In this document: positions 15,664 to 24,795 of the stretch, in pieces
Position numbering within the stretch: the first letter of the stretch is position 1
How the letters are laid out: every line of letters begins with the position of its first letter
Source: Izhakiella australiensis
Lineage (GTDB): Bacteria; Pseudomonadota; Gammaproteobacteria; Enterobacterales; Enterobacteriaceae
Length of the DNA: 64,000 nt
Assembly (NCBI RefSeq): GCF_002006995.1
Contig: NZ_MRUL01000017.1
Span: 24,143 to 88,142 of the forward strand
Direction of reading: 5' to 3'
Notes under the pieces: model-generated
Seen by the model: only the letters and a program-made list of their open reading frames with translations
The model's database searches: none
Told to the model about the DNA's origin: nothing
Position numbers and translations under genes: made by a program

Positions 15664-17367
15664 GTGGGAAGTACCGTCAGTCAGCCGCAAGTCATTCTGC
15701 GCCTCCAGCAAATTATCCCCGCTTCCCACCTGCTTGTTCGTGAAGATGATAAGGCATGGTATACCAAAGGATTTCGGGTAGGCCGGGGGAAAGCGCTGGC
15801 CGTTGCGTTGCCGCAGACGCTACTGCAACTCTGGCAGGTGCTGAAAATTTGCGTAGAAACCGACACCATTATTCTGATGCAAGCCTCGAATACCGGCGTT
15901 ACCGGCGGCTCAACGCCAGATGGCGATGACTATGACAGGGAGCTGGTGGTCGTCAGCACGCGCCTGCTCAAAGGGGTACATATCATCGACGAGGCCCGCC
16001 AGGTCATTGCGCTGCCGGGCAGTACGCTTACCGAGCTGGAAAATGCACTGCGTCCGCATCATAAAGAGCCGCACTCGGTGATTGGCTCATCCTGCATTGG
16101 CGCTTCCGTCGTCGGTGGCGTTTGTAATAATTCCGGCGGCTCGTTGATCCGTCGCGGCCCGGCGTTTACCGAAAAATCGCTGTTTGCGCAGATAACCGCC
16201 AACGGCGAGCTGCAGCTGGTCAATCATCTGGGAATTGATCTTGGTGACACGCCAGAAGAGATGATCCGCCGCATTGAGCAGCAGGATTATACCACCGGGC
16301 ATCAGCAGGACTGGCAGGGGAAAATCTGGGCTGATGACTATGCCGACATCCTGCGCGACGTCGATGCCGACAGCCCGGCGCGCTACAACGGCAATACCAG
16401 CTATCTGCATGACAGCGCCGGCTGTGCGGGAAAGCTCGCGGTTTTCGCCGTCCGGCTGGCGACCTTTGACGCCTGTGAAAGCACCGATACCATTTATATC
16501 GGCACCCACGATGAAAGCGAACTGGTCGCCCTGCGGCGCTTTCTACTGGAGAAGCTCAGTTCGCTGCCGCTGCAGGCCGAATATATTCATCGAAATGCGT
16601 TTGACCTGACCATTCGCTACGCAAAGCATATGTACCGGGCTATCGACAGATTCGGCCCTGAAGCATTGCCGACGCTGTTGGCGCGCAAAGCCCGCTGGGA
16701 TGTCCGGGTAAAAAATTTACGCATCCTGCCCCACAATGCGGTTGATCGCATGCTGCAAATGGTCAATCGCCTTACCCCTAAAGCGGTTGCGCCCCGCCTT
16801 CTGCAGTGGCGCAATCGCTTTGAGCATCACCTGATGATTAAATGCGATGCCCGGGATACGGCCGAGCTTGAATCGCTGGTCAGTACCTTCTTCACCCAGC
16901 GTCAGGGGGACTGGTTCCGCTGCGACAGCCGCGAGCAAAAAGACGCTTTTTTAATTCGCTTCGGCGTTGGCGGCTGTACCATTTGCTACTGCGACTATTT
17001 TGCTATGGATACCAATCAACGGCTGGTGGCTTTTGACGTGGCGCTGCGTCGTAATGACGCTGACTGGCGCATTAAACTGCCGGCTCATCTGGCAGATCAG
17101 GTACTCGAAGAGTCCTGCTGCGGCCATTTCTTCTGCTTTGTGAATCATCAGGATTATATTTTGCGACCGGGCGTCGATGCGAAGAAGTTTAAAGACGAGG
17201 TGATTGCCTGTATCGAGGCTCGCGGCGCACGCTACCCGGCCGAGCACAACGTCGGCCACCTTTACCACGCAACGGGTGAGCACGAACAGCATCTGCGTCA
17301 GCTTGATCCAACCAACAGCTATAATCCCGGCATTGGCAAAACCAGCAAGCGCAAATTCTGGCAATAA
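15664..17367 (+). CDS. dld: Quinone-dependent D-lactate dehydrogenase
   Basis: FAD enzyme of 567 residues, the usual length for Dld, which oxidises D-lactate to pyruvate at the inner membrane and passes electrons to quinone. Visible features are the FAD-binding PCMH segment (ILMQASNTGVTGGSTPDGDDYDRELVVVST, beginning with the ILMQASNTG motif), SSCIGASVVGGVCNNSGG, the membrane-binding domain and the C-terminal HNVGHLY. The start is GTG at 15664 with AGGAG about 9 bases upstream. fsr follows 21 bases after the stop and may be co-transcribed. Confidence 0.96.
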   Translation: MGSTVSQPQVILRLQQIIPASHLLVREDDKAWYTKGFRVGRGKALAVALPQTLLQLWQVLKICVETDTIILMQASNTGVTGGSTPDGDDYDRELVVVSTRLLKGVHIIDEARQVIALPGSTLTELENALRPHHKEPHSVIGSSCIGASVVGGVCNNSGGSLIRRGPAFTEKSLFAQITANGELQLVNHLGIDLGDTPEEMIRRIEQQDYTTGHQQDWQGKIWADDYADILRDVDADSPARYNGNTSYLHDSAGCAGKLAVFAVRLATFDACESTDTIYIGTHDESELVALRRFLLEKLSSLPLQAEYIHRNAFDLTIRYAKHMYRAIDRFGPEALPTLLARKARWDVRVKNLRILPHNAVDRMLQMVNRLTPKAVAPRLLQWRNRFEHHLMIKCDARDTAELESLVSTFFTQRQGDWFRCDSREQKDAFLIRFGVGGCTICYCDYFAMDTNQRLVAFDVALRRNDADWRIKLPAHLADQVLEESCCGHFFCFVNHQDYILRPGVDAKKFKDEVIACIEARGARYPAEHNVGHLYHATGEHEQHLRQLDPTNSYNPGIGKTSKRKFWQ

Positions 17368-17388
17368 GCAGACTGACGGAAAAACATC

Positions 17389-18624
17389 ATGCTATGGTCC
17401 TCCCCGGAGACTAAAAAAGACAGGACAGCGCCGCCGCTGTCATCGAATGCGATTGAAACGCAAGGCTTTCTGACGAAAATTGTTGCTGCCGTAGCGATCT
17501 CCCATGGCTGCAACGATATGATCCAGGCCACGCTGCCGGCGATTTATCCGCTGCTAAAAGCGGAATTCGCCCTCTCTTATACTCAGATCGGGCTGATTGC
17601 GCTGGTGTATCAGATAACCGCCTCGTTATTGCAGCCGTGGGTTGGTTTATATACCGATAAGCATCCCATGCCTTTCCTGCTTCCCGCCGGCATGGGCGTA
17701 ACGCTTACAGGGATCGGCCTGATGTCGGTTGCCGGTAATTTTATGATAATTTTGCTGGCATCGGCGCTGATTGGCGTGGGTTCCTCAACCTTCCACCCCG
17801 AAGCATCACGCGTGGCCCGGATGGCCTCGGGAGGTCGCTTCGGCACCGCGCAGTCCGCTTTTCAGGTAGGGGGCAATACGGGAACGGCCTTTGGCCCCAT
17901 TCTGGCTGCGCTATTAATTCTTCCGCACGGTCAGCTTTCCGTGGCCTGGCTAATGGTCATCGCGCTACTGGCGATCATCGTTCTTTCGCGGGTTAGCGCC
18001 TGGACGATTACCCACGGCCACACGCAGATGAAAAGGCACAGCACGACGCTACAGCCACTGGCGCGCAAACAGGTGATACTGGCGTTAGGCGTTATCGGCG
18101 TGCTGCTGTTAGCAAAATTCACCTATATCGCCTCAATCAGCAACTATTACACCTTCTATCTGATACAGCATTTCAGCCTGCCGCTGGAACAGGCGCAATA
18201 CTGCCTGTTTGCTTTTCTTGCCGCCGTAGCCATCGGGACGTTTGTCGGCGGTCCGGTGGGCGATCGCATCGGTCGCAAGGCCGTTATCTGGATCTCCTTT
18301 TTAGGCGTAATTCCCTTCTCTTTGCTGCTGCCCCATAGCAACCTTTTCTGGACAATAATCCTGACTGTCGCCATTGGCCTGATTCTGTCATCAGCCTTCG
18401 CTGCTTTAGTGGTTTATGCCCAGGAGATCGTGCCAGGGCGCACCGGAATGGTTTCCGGCATTATGTTTGGCACCATGTTCGGCATCGGCGGCATCGCCGC
18501 CGCCGCGCTGGGTAAGCTGGCTGATTTATACGGTATTGCCGCCGTATACAGCGCCTGCGCTTTCCTGCCGCTGCTGGGTCTGGCCACGCTGTTCATGCCG
18601 CAGACGCACCGTAAAGCTGGCTAG
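17389..18624 (+). CDS. fsr: MFS transporter, fosmidomycin-resistance (Fsr) family
   Basis: Twelve-helix major facilitator protein of 411 residues. The start IVAAVAISHGCNDMIQATLPAIYPLLK and the segments QPWVGLYTDKHP and GVGSSTFHPEASRVARMASG are characteristic of the Fsr family of efflux pumps. The natural substrate is uncertain. It lies directly behind dld and ends 12 bases before a convergent LysR gene, with a shared hairpin (CGGCAGG / CCTGCCG, 18627-18651) spanning the two 3' ends. Confidence 0.9.
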   Translation: MLWSSPETKKDRTAPPLSSNAIETQGFLTKIVAAVAISHGCNDMIQATLPAIYPLLKAEFALSYTQIGLIALVYQITASLLQPWVGLYTDKHPMPFLLPAGMGVTLTGIGLMSVAGNFMIILLASALIGVGSSTFHPEASRVARMASGGRFGTAQSAFQVGGNTGTAFGPILAALLILPHGQLSVAWLMVIALLAIIVLSRVSAWTITHGHTQMKRHSTTLQPLARKQVILALGVIGVLLLAKFTYIASISNYYTFYLIQHFSLPLEQAQYCLFAFLAAVAIGTFVGGPVGDRIGRKAVIWISFLGVIPFSLLLPHSNLFWTIILTVAIGLILSSAFAALVVYAQEIVPGRTGMVSGIMFGTMFGIGGIAAAALGKLADLYGIAAVYSACAFLPLLGLATLFMPQTHRKAG

Positions 18625-18636
18625 CACGGCAGGCGT

Positions 18637-19557
18637 CTAATCCGCCCTGCCGACGATACGCCTCAACTGCTCACGCAGCTGAGGCGCGGCGAAGTCGAGA
18701 AAGCGCCGCATTTTAAGCGGCATCTGCCCGCGTGAAGCGTGGATAAGATGAACCGGCACGATTTCCGGTTCGTACTGTGCCAGTAGCATATTCAGCTCCC
18801 CGCGTCCGACAGCATCAACCACCTGATAATGCAGCAATCGCGCTACACCAACGCCGCGTATCGCGGCCTGCACCGCCACCTCGGTGGTGGTCACCGTCAG
18901 CCGTGACTGAATGGCAATCTCCAGCGGCTGGTTGTTCTGCGGGTGGCGATAGCGCCAGCAATAGGTAGGCATCGGCGCTTCAAGCGTGATGCAAGGCAGG
19001 CTCGCCAGATCCTCCGGGCTGTTTACCTGACCATAGCGCGCAATCAGTCCCGGACTGGCGCAGGTAACGGTGCGCATTGAGCCAACCGAGGTGGCAATCA
19101 TCGAACTGTCCGGCAGCCTGCCGATGCGTACGGCCATATCAACGTGGTCATTCACCAAATCGACATTGCGGTCAGATAACAATAACCTGACGCTGATTTC
19201 AGGAAACTGTTCCAGAAAATCCACCACCAGCGGCAGCACGTGCAGCCGCCCGAACATCACCGGCGCGGTAATCACCAGCTCGCCTTTCGGCGCGACAAAC
19301 TCCCCTGATGCCTGGCGCTCGGCTTCTGTCACCTGCTCCAGAATGCGCCGCGCAGCCTCAATGTAAGACACGCCAGCATCGGTCAGCGTCAGCTTGCGCG
19401 TTGTACGGATCAGCAAGCGTGTACCCAGTAAGCTTTCCAGATCGGAAATCTTTCGGCTGAGCGTAGCCAGCGGCACCTGCAGCGTACGACTGGCCGCCGA
19501 CAGGCTGCCGTGTTCGGTTACGGCTATCAGCATTGACATCGCTTCAAGACGGTCCAT
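18637..19557 (-). CDS. LysR-family regulator (CrgA/DmlR-like)
   Basis: Transcription factor of 306 residues: N-terminal winged HTH (GSLSAASRTLQVPLATLSRKISDLE) and periplasmic-binding-like effector domain (ELVITAPVMFGRLHVLPLV and RNVDLVNDHVDMAVRIG, the CrgA/DmlR type). It is divergent from the PNPOx/hydrolase pair across 123 bases that carry inverted repeats, the standard layout for a LysR regulator acting on its neighbour. The inducer is unknown. Confidence 0.93.
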   Translation of the reverse strand: MDRLEAMSMLIAVTEHGSLSAASRTLQVPLATLSRKISDLESLLGTRLLIRTTRKLTLTDAGVSYIEAARRILEQVTEAERQASGEFVAPKGELVITAPVMFGRLHVLPLVVDFLEQFPEISVRLLLSDRNVDLVNDHVDMAVRIGRLPDSSMIATSVGSMRTVTCASPGLIARYGQVNSPEDLASLPCITLEAPMPTYCWRYRHPQNNQPLEIAIQSRLTVTTTEVAVQAAIRGVGVARLLHYQVVDAVGRGELNMLLAQYEPEIVPVHLIHASRGQMPLKMRRFLDFAAPQLREQLRRIVGRAD

Positions 19558-19562
19558 CTATT

Positions 19563-19619
19563 CTTCCATTTATTGAGAATAAGATTCTTAATTTTAGTGG
19601 ATTATAAATATAAATGGAA
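19563..19619. promoter_or_regulatory. Inverted repeats in LysR/PNPOx divergent promoter region
   Basis: TTCCATTTAT (19564-19573) and ATAAATGGAA (19610-19619) are perfect 10-bp inverted arms, 36 bases apart. Between them lies a second small palindrome, AGAAT-AAG-ATTCT (19575-19587). Both are good candidates for binding sites of the adjacent LysR regulator. Confidence 0.55.
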
Positions 19620-19680
19620 AGCAGCATAATCTCCCCATCGCGCTGAGCAGCGTGTGTTTATGTCTCAGGGGAGGTTAAAA

Positions 19681-20313
19681 ATGTCTTTTGATTTTCTTGA
19701 TATCGCCATCACACCCGAGGTGCGCGCCGCGCAGGCCGCAATGGGTAGCGAGCTTCTCTGGCAGCATCGACCAAAGCCGACAGAAACCGCGCGTTTTAGC
19801 GCAGCCGAAGACTCTTTCATTGCCAGGCGCGACAGTTTTTATATTGCCACGATTTCGCAAACTGGCTGGCCTTATGTTCAGCACCGGGGCGGTCCGCCGG
19901 GCTTTCTGAAGCTGATTGACCCGCATACGCTGGCTTTTGCCGACTATCGGGGAAATCGTCAGTACATCACCACCGGTAACCTTTCCTCCAGCAAGCGTGC
20001 CTGCCTGATACTGGTGGATTATCCACGTCGCACCCGACTCAAAATTTATGCCCACGTCGAAACGCTGGCGCTTGATGACGAGCCAGCGCTACTTGAACAG
20101 GTCAGCGACAGCGGTTATCGGGCTAAACCTGAACGGCTTTTCCGTTTACATCTGGACGCATTCGACTGGAATTGCCCCCAGCATATTACCCCACGCTACA
20201 GCGCGCAGGAGATAACCAACGTTATCCAGCCGCTGCGCGATCGGCTGGCACAGCTTGAAACCGAAAATGCCGGGCTGCGCGCCCGTCTGACTAACCAAGG
20301 AGCATCATTATGA
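19681..20313 (+). CDS. Pyridoxamine 5'-phosphate oxidase-family flavoprotein
   Basis: Protein of 210 residues with the split-barrel FMN-binding fold: FIARRDSFYIATISQTGWPYVQHRGGPPGF, beginning at FIARRDSFYIA, followed by LAFADYRGNRQYITTGNL. Such proteins reduce or sequester flavins and small electrophiles; substrate unknown. The ATG at 19681 is preceded by GGGAGGT; an upstream ATG at 19654 lacks one. A C-terminal helical tail follows the barrel. The stop overlaps the start of the hydrolase gene (ATGA), so the two are co-translated and probably work on one substrate. Confidence 0.88.
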   Translation: MSFDFLDIAITPEVRAAQAAMGSELLWQHRPKPTETARFSAAEDSFIARRDSFYIATISQTGWPYVQHRGGPPGFLKLIDPHTLAFADYRGNRQYITTGNLSSSKRACLILVDYPRRTRLKIYAHVETLALDDEPALLEQVSDSGYRAKPERLFRLHLDAFDWNCPQHITPRYSAQEITNVIQPLRDRLAQLETENAGLRARLTNQGASL

Positions 20314-21164
20314 GCACCACTTTTTACCGTAACGCCGACGTTGACGGCTTTAAAATCTTCTATCGTGAAGCTGGCGATGTGCAGAAACCCACGCTGCTTT
20401 TGCTACATGGATTTCCCACCTCCAGCCATATGTTTCGCGATTTGATCCCGCATCTGAGCGCGCATTTTCATCTGGTCGCGCCCGATCTGCCCGGCTTCGG
20501 CCTGTCAGCGCTACCACCGCGCGAGCAATTCACTTACAGTTTTGAAAACCTTGCTAACGTCATCGCGCGCTTTACTGAAATTATTGGCATCAAGAAATAT
20601 GCTATCTACGTGTTTGACTACGGCGCCCCGGTTGGATTCCGGCTGGCGCTGGCGCATCCCGAACGCATTACCGGGATCGTCTCGCAAAATGGCAATGCCT
20701 ATGAAGAGGGTCTGGCCGAGGGTTGGGATCCAATTCAGCGCTACTGGCGCGAACCTACCGATAGCAATCGCCAGGCGATTCGCCAGCTGCTGACGCCGGC
20801 GTCTTTCCGCTGGCAGTATGAGCATGGCGTTGCGGATACCAGCGTGATTTCACCCGACGGCAGCGAACTGGACATCTGGTTTATGCAGCGCCCCGGCGCC
20901 GACGAGATTCAGCTCGATCTGTTTTTTGATTACGCCAACAACGTCGCTTTGTATCCCGATTTTCAACGTTATTTCCGCGAGTATCAGCCAAAACTGTTAG
21001 CCATCTGGGGAAGAAACGATCCCTTTTTCCTGCCAGCCGGAGCCGGGGCTTACAAACGGGATCTGCCGAATGCTGAGGTGCAGATGCTGGAGACCGGGCA
21101 TTTCGCCCTCGACACGCATGCCGAAACGATCGCGCGGGCCATTATTGACTTTATGGCTGACTAA
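20310..21164 (+). CDS. Alpha/beta hydrolase with Asp nucleophile
   Basis: Protein of 284 residues with the alpha/beta hydrolase fold: oxyanion motif LLLHGFPTSSHMFRDL, strand DLPGFGLS, nucleophile elbow YVFDYGAPVGF and a C-terminal His in TGHFALD. The nucleophile position carries Asp, as in epoxide hydrolases and haloalkane dehalogenases, rather than Ser. It overlaps the PNPOx-family gene by four bases and is followed by a terminator, forming a two-gene operon opposite the LysR regulator. Detoxification of a reactive compound is a reasonable inference. Confidence 0.9.
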   Translation: MSTTFYRNADVDGFKIFYREAGDVQKPTLLLLHGFPTSSHMFRDLIPHLSAHFHLVAPDLPGFGLSALPPREQFTYSFENLANVIARFTEIIGIKKYAIYVFDYGAPVGFRLALAHPERITGIVSQNGNAYEEGLAEGWDPIQRYWREPTDSNRQAIRQLLTPASFRWQYEHGVADTSVISPDGSELDIWFMQRPGADEIQLDLFFDYANNVALYPDFQRYFREYQPKLLAIWGRNDPFFLPAGAGAYKRDLPNAEVQMLETGHFALDTHAETIARAIIDFMAD

Positions 21165-21174
21165 CTAAGATTAT

Positions 21175-21198
21175 CGGCGCTTCAGGCGCCGGTTGTTT
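21175..21198 (+). terminator. Terminator after hydrolase gene
   Basis: The stem CGGCGC / GCGCCG with a short TTCAG loop is followed by the T-rich GTTGTTT, 10 bases after the hydrolase stop. Confidence 0.7.
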
Positions 21199-21825
21199 AT
21201 CCTGCGCAGCGTTACATAATATATTCTTTCGTATTCTGTCAGGCAACAAAGCGCCAGCTAAAATGGTTTACCTCGTAAAATAACCGCAAAAAAATCATCT
21301 GGCATCAGACGCGTAATTTACTCTTAGGGTGAGTATGAGAAGAAAAAAAATCTTATTAAAACTTATTAACCAGCCATTAATTACGTAATTAAAAATAAAT
21401 TAAAAAATGCTTGATAACCAATGAACACTTCGTAAATCATTAGCTTCTTTAAAGAAAAGAAATCAACTTCATGATGACGAGCAGGCTTTTAATTTCATTG
21501 AAAAAAAACTTCTTTAAAGATGATCTGACTCACCTTATAAACAACCTGTTAACCAGTAAACTTTTCATCGGAAAATTTATTCTCAACAACAGCCAGAACA
21601 TTCTTTCCGGAAATCTCACGTGGGGAGATGACTATCCGATCCGCCCAACCGGGTAAAGACAGTGAGAAAATCGCCAGGCGGCTGTCAATAACGAGCATAC
21701 TGGCGAGTAAGCGACCACGATAATCCTTGCCATCTTGTTTATCTTCATTATTCACAGTCCATATAAAACTGGAAATTATCAGCTAAAAAAACACATTTAA
21801 CAGGAGAGAAAAATAGGGAGAAATA
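21199..21825 (+). other. AT-rich 630-base stretch without a supportable gene
   Basis: Composition changes sharply to AT-rich compared with the genes on the left. Two short ORFs (21471-21656 plus, 21549-21755 minus) overlap each other and lack ribosome sites. No RNA gene or clear repeat was seen. The change in composition, together with the orphan MrpJ-like gene, suggests acquired DNA or the remains of a fimbrial locus. Confidence 0.4.
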
Positions 21826-22086
21826 ATGTTGTTGGAAGACGAAAGCTTAATAGCAACATCACGAAAGTTAATAGGTAAAGAAATCAGAAAAGCGCGTATG
21901 AGAAGGTTCACTGAAACGGAGTTCAGCTCGATTTTAGGCTACAGTCAACAACATATCTCGCGTATAGAAAGAGGCGTGTCACCGGTGAGAATCGACCTTT
22001 TCCTCGAGATATGCCTGCTGCTTGAGGTTAGCCCTCATTCTATTATTGAGAAATGTCTCAGCGAAGCCATCTCGTTTACTAAATGA
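21826..22086 (+). CDS. Small HTH regulator, MrpJ-like
   Basis: Protein of 86 residues with an XRE-type HTH (FSSILGYSQQHISRIERGVSPVRIDLFLEICLLL, beginning FSSILGYSQQHISRIERG). The Gly-Tyr-Ser-Gln-Gln-x-x-Ser-Arg-Ile-Glu-Arg-Gly signature is that of MrpJ-type regulators, which are usually the last gene of fimbrial operons and repress motility. GGGAGAAATA precedes the ATG. No fimbrial genes are present in the window, so this is an orphan. Confidence 0.8.
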   Translation: MLLEDESLIATSRKLIGKEIRKARMRRFTETEFSSILGYSQQHISRIERGVSPVRIDLFLEICLLLEVSPHSIIEKCLSEAISFTK

Positions 22087-22578
22087 CGTTTGTGCAACGC
22101 CAGTCGTTGCAGAGTCAGACAAGCCGCTGACAAAAAATACTGCCAGTGGCTTTAACACCTTCAGAAAGCGTTGACTACGGGCCGTTACCGGAGCCGAAGC
22201 GCTGGAGCCGCATTGCTTGCTAGCGATCTCATCCGACGGCAGGGCCTTCAGAAACAGCGCGCCCGCCCGGCTTTGAGCAGCGATTTACCGCCGGAATGAA
22301 TAACTTCAGCACCCCCGGCATGGTAAAACGCCCTGCAAATGACAACAAAAAATAAAGATCAATAATTTCCCAGCCGCATTGTGTACTTACTTTTGCACTT
22401 AGGTTTATACATCCTGCTGCAAATCACCAGAAGGAAATATAAAAAAACAGACAAAAACAGTTAGAAAGCACAATAATCTTAAATATATAAATTAAAACTA
22501 AAACTTGCTGAACTTCAAAATTAGAACTACTTTAAGAGCATTCCTAATGATTCTCTTTAAACTTTCAGGCAACCCATC
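22087..22578 (+). other. 490-base region without recognised genes
   Basis: The left half (22090-22340) is GC-richer and contains no open frame, perhaps a decayed gene. The right half (22340-22560) is strongly AT-rich, as expected for an H-NS-bound promoter region ahead of the small gene at 22579. Nothing else is supportable. Confidence 0.35.
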
Positions 22579-22809
22579 ATGCCGGTGATAAAATTACACT
22601 GCAAGGAGTGCGGCTGTGACCGCTTCAGAGCTGCGACGGATTCATCGCAAGATGACCGTGTGGCGCGCATGTATTGCGAAAAATGCGCCTTGCCGGTGAA
22701 TATTGAGGACGTGGTCTGGTACAGAGATGACTACGTAGCGCCAGGCACCCTGCCCCGGGAAGATAGCCTTCCCTTCAACGATGGCGTCTATATATTGCCA
22801 GGCGCATAA
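22579..22809 (+). CDS. Small zinc-ribbon-like protein
   Basis: Protein of 76 residues with two CxxC pairs (CKEC at residues 8-11 and CEKC at 33-36), a likely zinc ribbon. The C-terminal half is acidic and Pro-containing. CAGG lies about 11 bases before the ATG, a weak ribosome site. It stands alone between an AT-rich region and the minus-strand YoaK-family gene. No specific family recognised. Confidence 0.6.
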   Translation: MPVIKLHCKECGCDRFRAATDSSQDDRVARMYCEKCALPVNIEDVVWYRDDYVAPGTLPREDSLPFNDGVYILPGA

Positions 22810-22921
22810 AAAATCCGCAGACGCTGCTTCAGCGCCTGGTGATAACCGCGAGTCGTTTGCCGTTGCATGCTGCGCCCAGGCTCAGCCTGTGCACGAGGCA
22901 ACGATAACCTTCAGACCCTGC

Positions 22922-23650
22922 TTAAAGATGATGTAAATGCGCTGGCTTATTCTTCAGTATTGCCGCAGCCGCCAGGTAAATCAGCCCCAGCCCGACCAGT
23001 ATCAAAAATTTATAGCTGAGCAGATGAAATAGCCAAATTCCGGCAATACCTCCCGCCAGGAATGCGATGATAGTAAAAAAGTGCAGACCCAGCCTTTCAA
23101 GGTAAAGCGGAGCATCTTTGGGGGATTCTTTGCGGCGTAACACGTCAAACAGCATAGCCAGCTCAATACCAATATCGGTCGCTGTACCTGAAACATGCGT
23201 TGTGCGTACCCGCGCGTTTGAAATACGCGTGACCACGGCATTTTGTATTCCCATCAAAAAGCTCAGGCTCAGGATCAGCACGACCCCAGGCGAAGAGAGC
23301 GTCAGCCAGCTCTCCAGCGCGCCGAGAATAATAAGCGCAATGCCCTCAATAAGAATATTAAAAGCATAAATGCTGCGAATCCCCCTGCGTCTACCGGCGT
23401 TAATAATAATGGTCGAGCAGGTCGCGCCGGAAATAAACAGACAAACGACCGCCAGAAAGAATACGCCCGCCTGCAGATTCGCTTTGGCAAGATGGTCGGA
23501 CAGTGAGGAAACGTTTCCGGTCATGTTCGCAGAAAAGAAGCCCACGATCTCAAATGCCGCCGTATTTAGCGCCCCGGCCACAGCGGCTAAAGTACAGGCC
23601 AGACGACTATCAGTATTGATAGTCCTGGCCTCATCGGTTCTGATTAACAT
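22922..23650 (-). CDS. YoaK/DUF1275-family membrane protein
   Basis: Six-helix inner-membrane protein of 242 residues. The N-terminal pattern LACTLAAVAGALNTAAFEIVGFFSANMTGNVS (beginning LACTLAAVAGALN) with the MTGN motif and the segment ILSLSFLMGIQNAVVTRI, followed by HVSGTATDIG, define the DUF1275/YoaK family. Function is unknown; some members are linked to transport or to biofilm and stress phenotypes. It is separated from ivy by 135 bases on the same strand. Confidence 0.92.
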   Translation of the reverse strand: MLIRTDEARTINTDSRLACTLAAVAGALNTAAFEIVGFFSANMTGNVSSLSDHLAKANLQAGVFFLAVVCLFISGATCSTIIINAGRRRGIRSIYAFNILIEGIALIILGALESWLTLSSPGVVLILSLSFLMGIQNAVVTRISNARVRTTHVSGTATDIGIELAMLFDVLRRKESPKDAPLYLERLGLHFFTIIAFLAGGIAGIWLFHLLSYKFLILVGLGLIYLAAAAILKNKPAHLHHL

Positions 23651-23785
23651 TGACCAAACTCAGATAAAACGCAGAAGGCCCTATAATCTTCCAGTTTCAG
23701 ATGCGGTACAAGCAAGGTTGTCGTTTCTCTGCGCGAATTTATCTGATGGTCTTCTGAAGACCTCAAATCGGGGTAACGCCGCCTG

Positions 23786-24226
23786 TCAGTAATTAAAGCT
23801 GTCAGGATGATTCTCAAGGCTGCCAGAAAGACGGGCAAACAGCACGGTGCGAATATCAATCGGCAGTTCCTGCCCGCCATTCAGCCAGCGCAAACTTTGC
23901 GTCGCGCTTTCCTCATCAAACTGCGAATAAACTGCGTACCCCTTGTGAGTTTGCGGCGAATAGATCAGCGCAATCTGCTGCGAGGCACAGCTATGCGGCT
24001 TGCAGCCGGATAAAACCTGGTATCTGACGCCGGAAAGCACCACTTCGCTGGCCGCAGAGCCGGTACCCCCCTGTTTTACCCAGGCCGGCAGCCCCGCCTG
24101 CGCAATCAACGCGCTATAGACTTTTTGCGTCTGCGGCGCCTTGGCAAAATCCGCCAGATAAAGCGCTTTAGCTGATGACAGCAGAGGAAATAACGTCAGT
24201 ACACTGGCGATAATCAGCTTTTTCAT
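23786..24226 (-). CDS. ivy: Ivy-family lysozyme inhibitor
   Basis: Periplasmic C-type lysozyme inhibitor of 146 residues with signal peptide MKKLIIASVLTLFPLLSSAKA. The inhibitory loop is present as CKPHSC; E. coli Ivy has CKPHDC, whose His enters the lysozyme active site. The rest of the family pattern (YLADFAKAPQTQKVYSALI and GYAVYSQFDEESATQSLRWL) is conserved. The protein protects peptidoglycan from host lysozyme and from endogenous lytic transglycosylases. It appears monocistronic. Confidence 0.93.
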   Translation of the reverse strand: MKKLIIASVLTLFPLLSSAKALYLADFAKAPQTQKVYSALIAQAGLPAWVKQGGTGSAASEVVLSGVRYQVLSGCKPHSCASQQIALIYSPQTHKGYAVYSQFDEESATQSLRWLNGGQELPIDIRTVLFARLSGSLENHPDSFNY

Positions 24227-24442
24227 GGATTAATTTCCATTCCGTTGGTGGTCGATAAAATCAATGATGACTGGCAGCACACCGCAACGGATTTATCAGC
24301 AGCGGCCAGCATTTACCTAATAAATTATATTGCAACTTTTCCCATCCGTCGGCTATAGCGACTGATTGTCCGCCAGCACACAGCATTCTGCCGCAGCCTT
24401 GTCCCTGCGATACGGGTTCGACGGCATTATATTGATATTGAT

Positions 24443-24472
24443 CAGACAATTATGCTGAATTCAGGCTATGAT
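24443..24472 (+). promoter_or_regulatory. tRNA operon promoter
   Basis: CAGACA (24443-24448), 18 bases, TATGAT (24467-24472), ending 12 bases before the first tRNA nucleotide. A GC-rich discriminator (GCCTGCGC) follows, as expected for a stringently controlled stable-RNA promoter. Confidence 0.6.
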
Positions 24473-24484
24473 AGCCTGCGCAGT

Positions 24485-24560
24485 GGGTCGTTAGCTCAGT
24501 TGGTAGAGCAGTTGACTCTTAATCAATCGGTCACAGGTTCGAATCCTGTACGACTCACCA
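24485..24560 (+). tRNA. tRNA-Lys (anticodon CTT)
   Basis: Full cloverleaf of 76 bases: acceptor GGGTCGT / ACGACTC with one G-T pair, D stem GCTC / GAGC, anticodon stem GTTGA / TCAAT, loop CTCTTAA giving anticodon CTT, T-loop TTCGAAT, and an encoded CCA. It reads AAG. The body is close to enterobacterial tRNA-Lys(TTT), so it probably arose from that gene. The next tRNA follows after one base. Confidence 0.95.
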
Positions 24561-24561
24561 T

Positions 24562-24636
<75 letters not shown>

Positions 24637-24795
24637 GCCTTGTCCTGCGCCCGCCGGGTAAGGCATTCGGCACGCCCCCATCCTTGCGCCTGTTTGCCTG
24701 ACTTAACGTGGCTGATTAAAGCTGCCTGCCATCCTGCCGATAATCCTTAGAATGTTATTTCGCTACGTGACGACCAGGACTAAGGCCACAACCCT

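Noticed and set aside
21549..21755. Minus-strand ORF of 68 residues in the AT-rich patch
   Set aside because: GTG start without a ribosome site and no similarity I can recognise.
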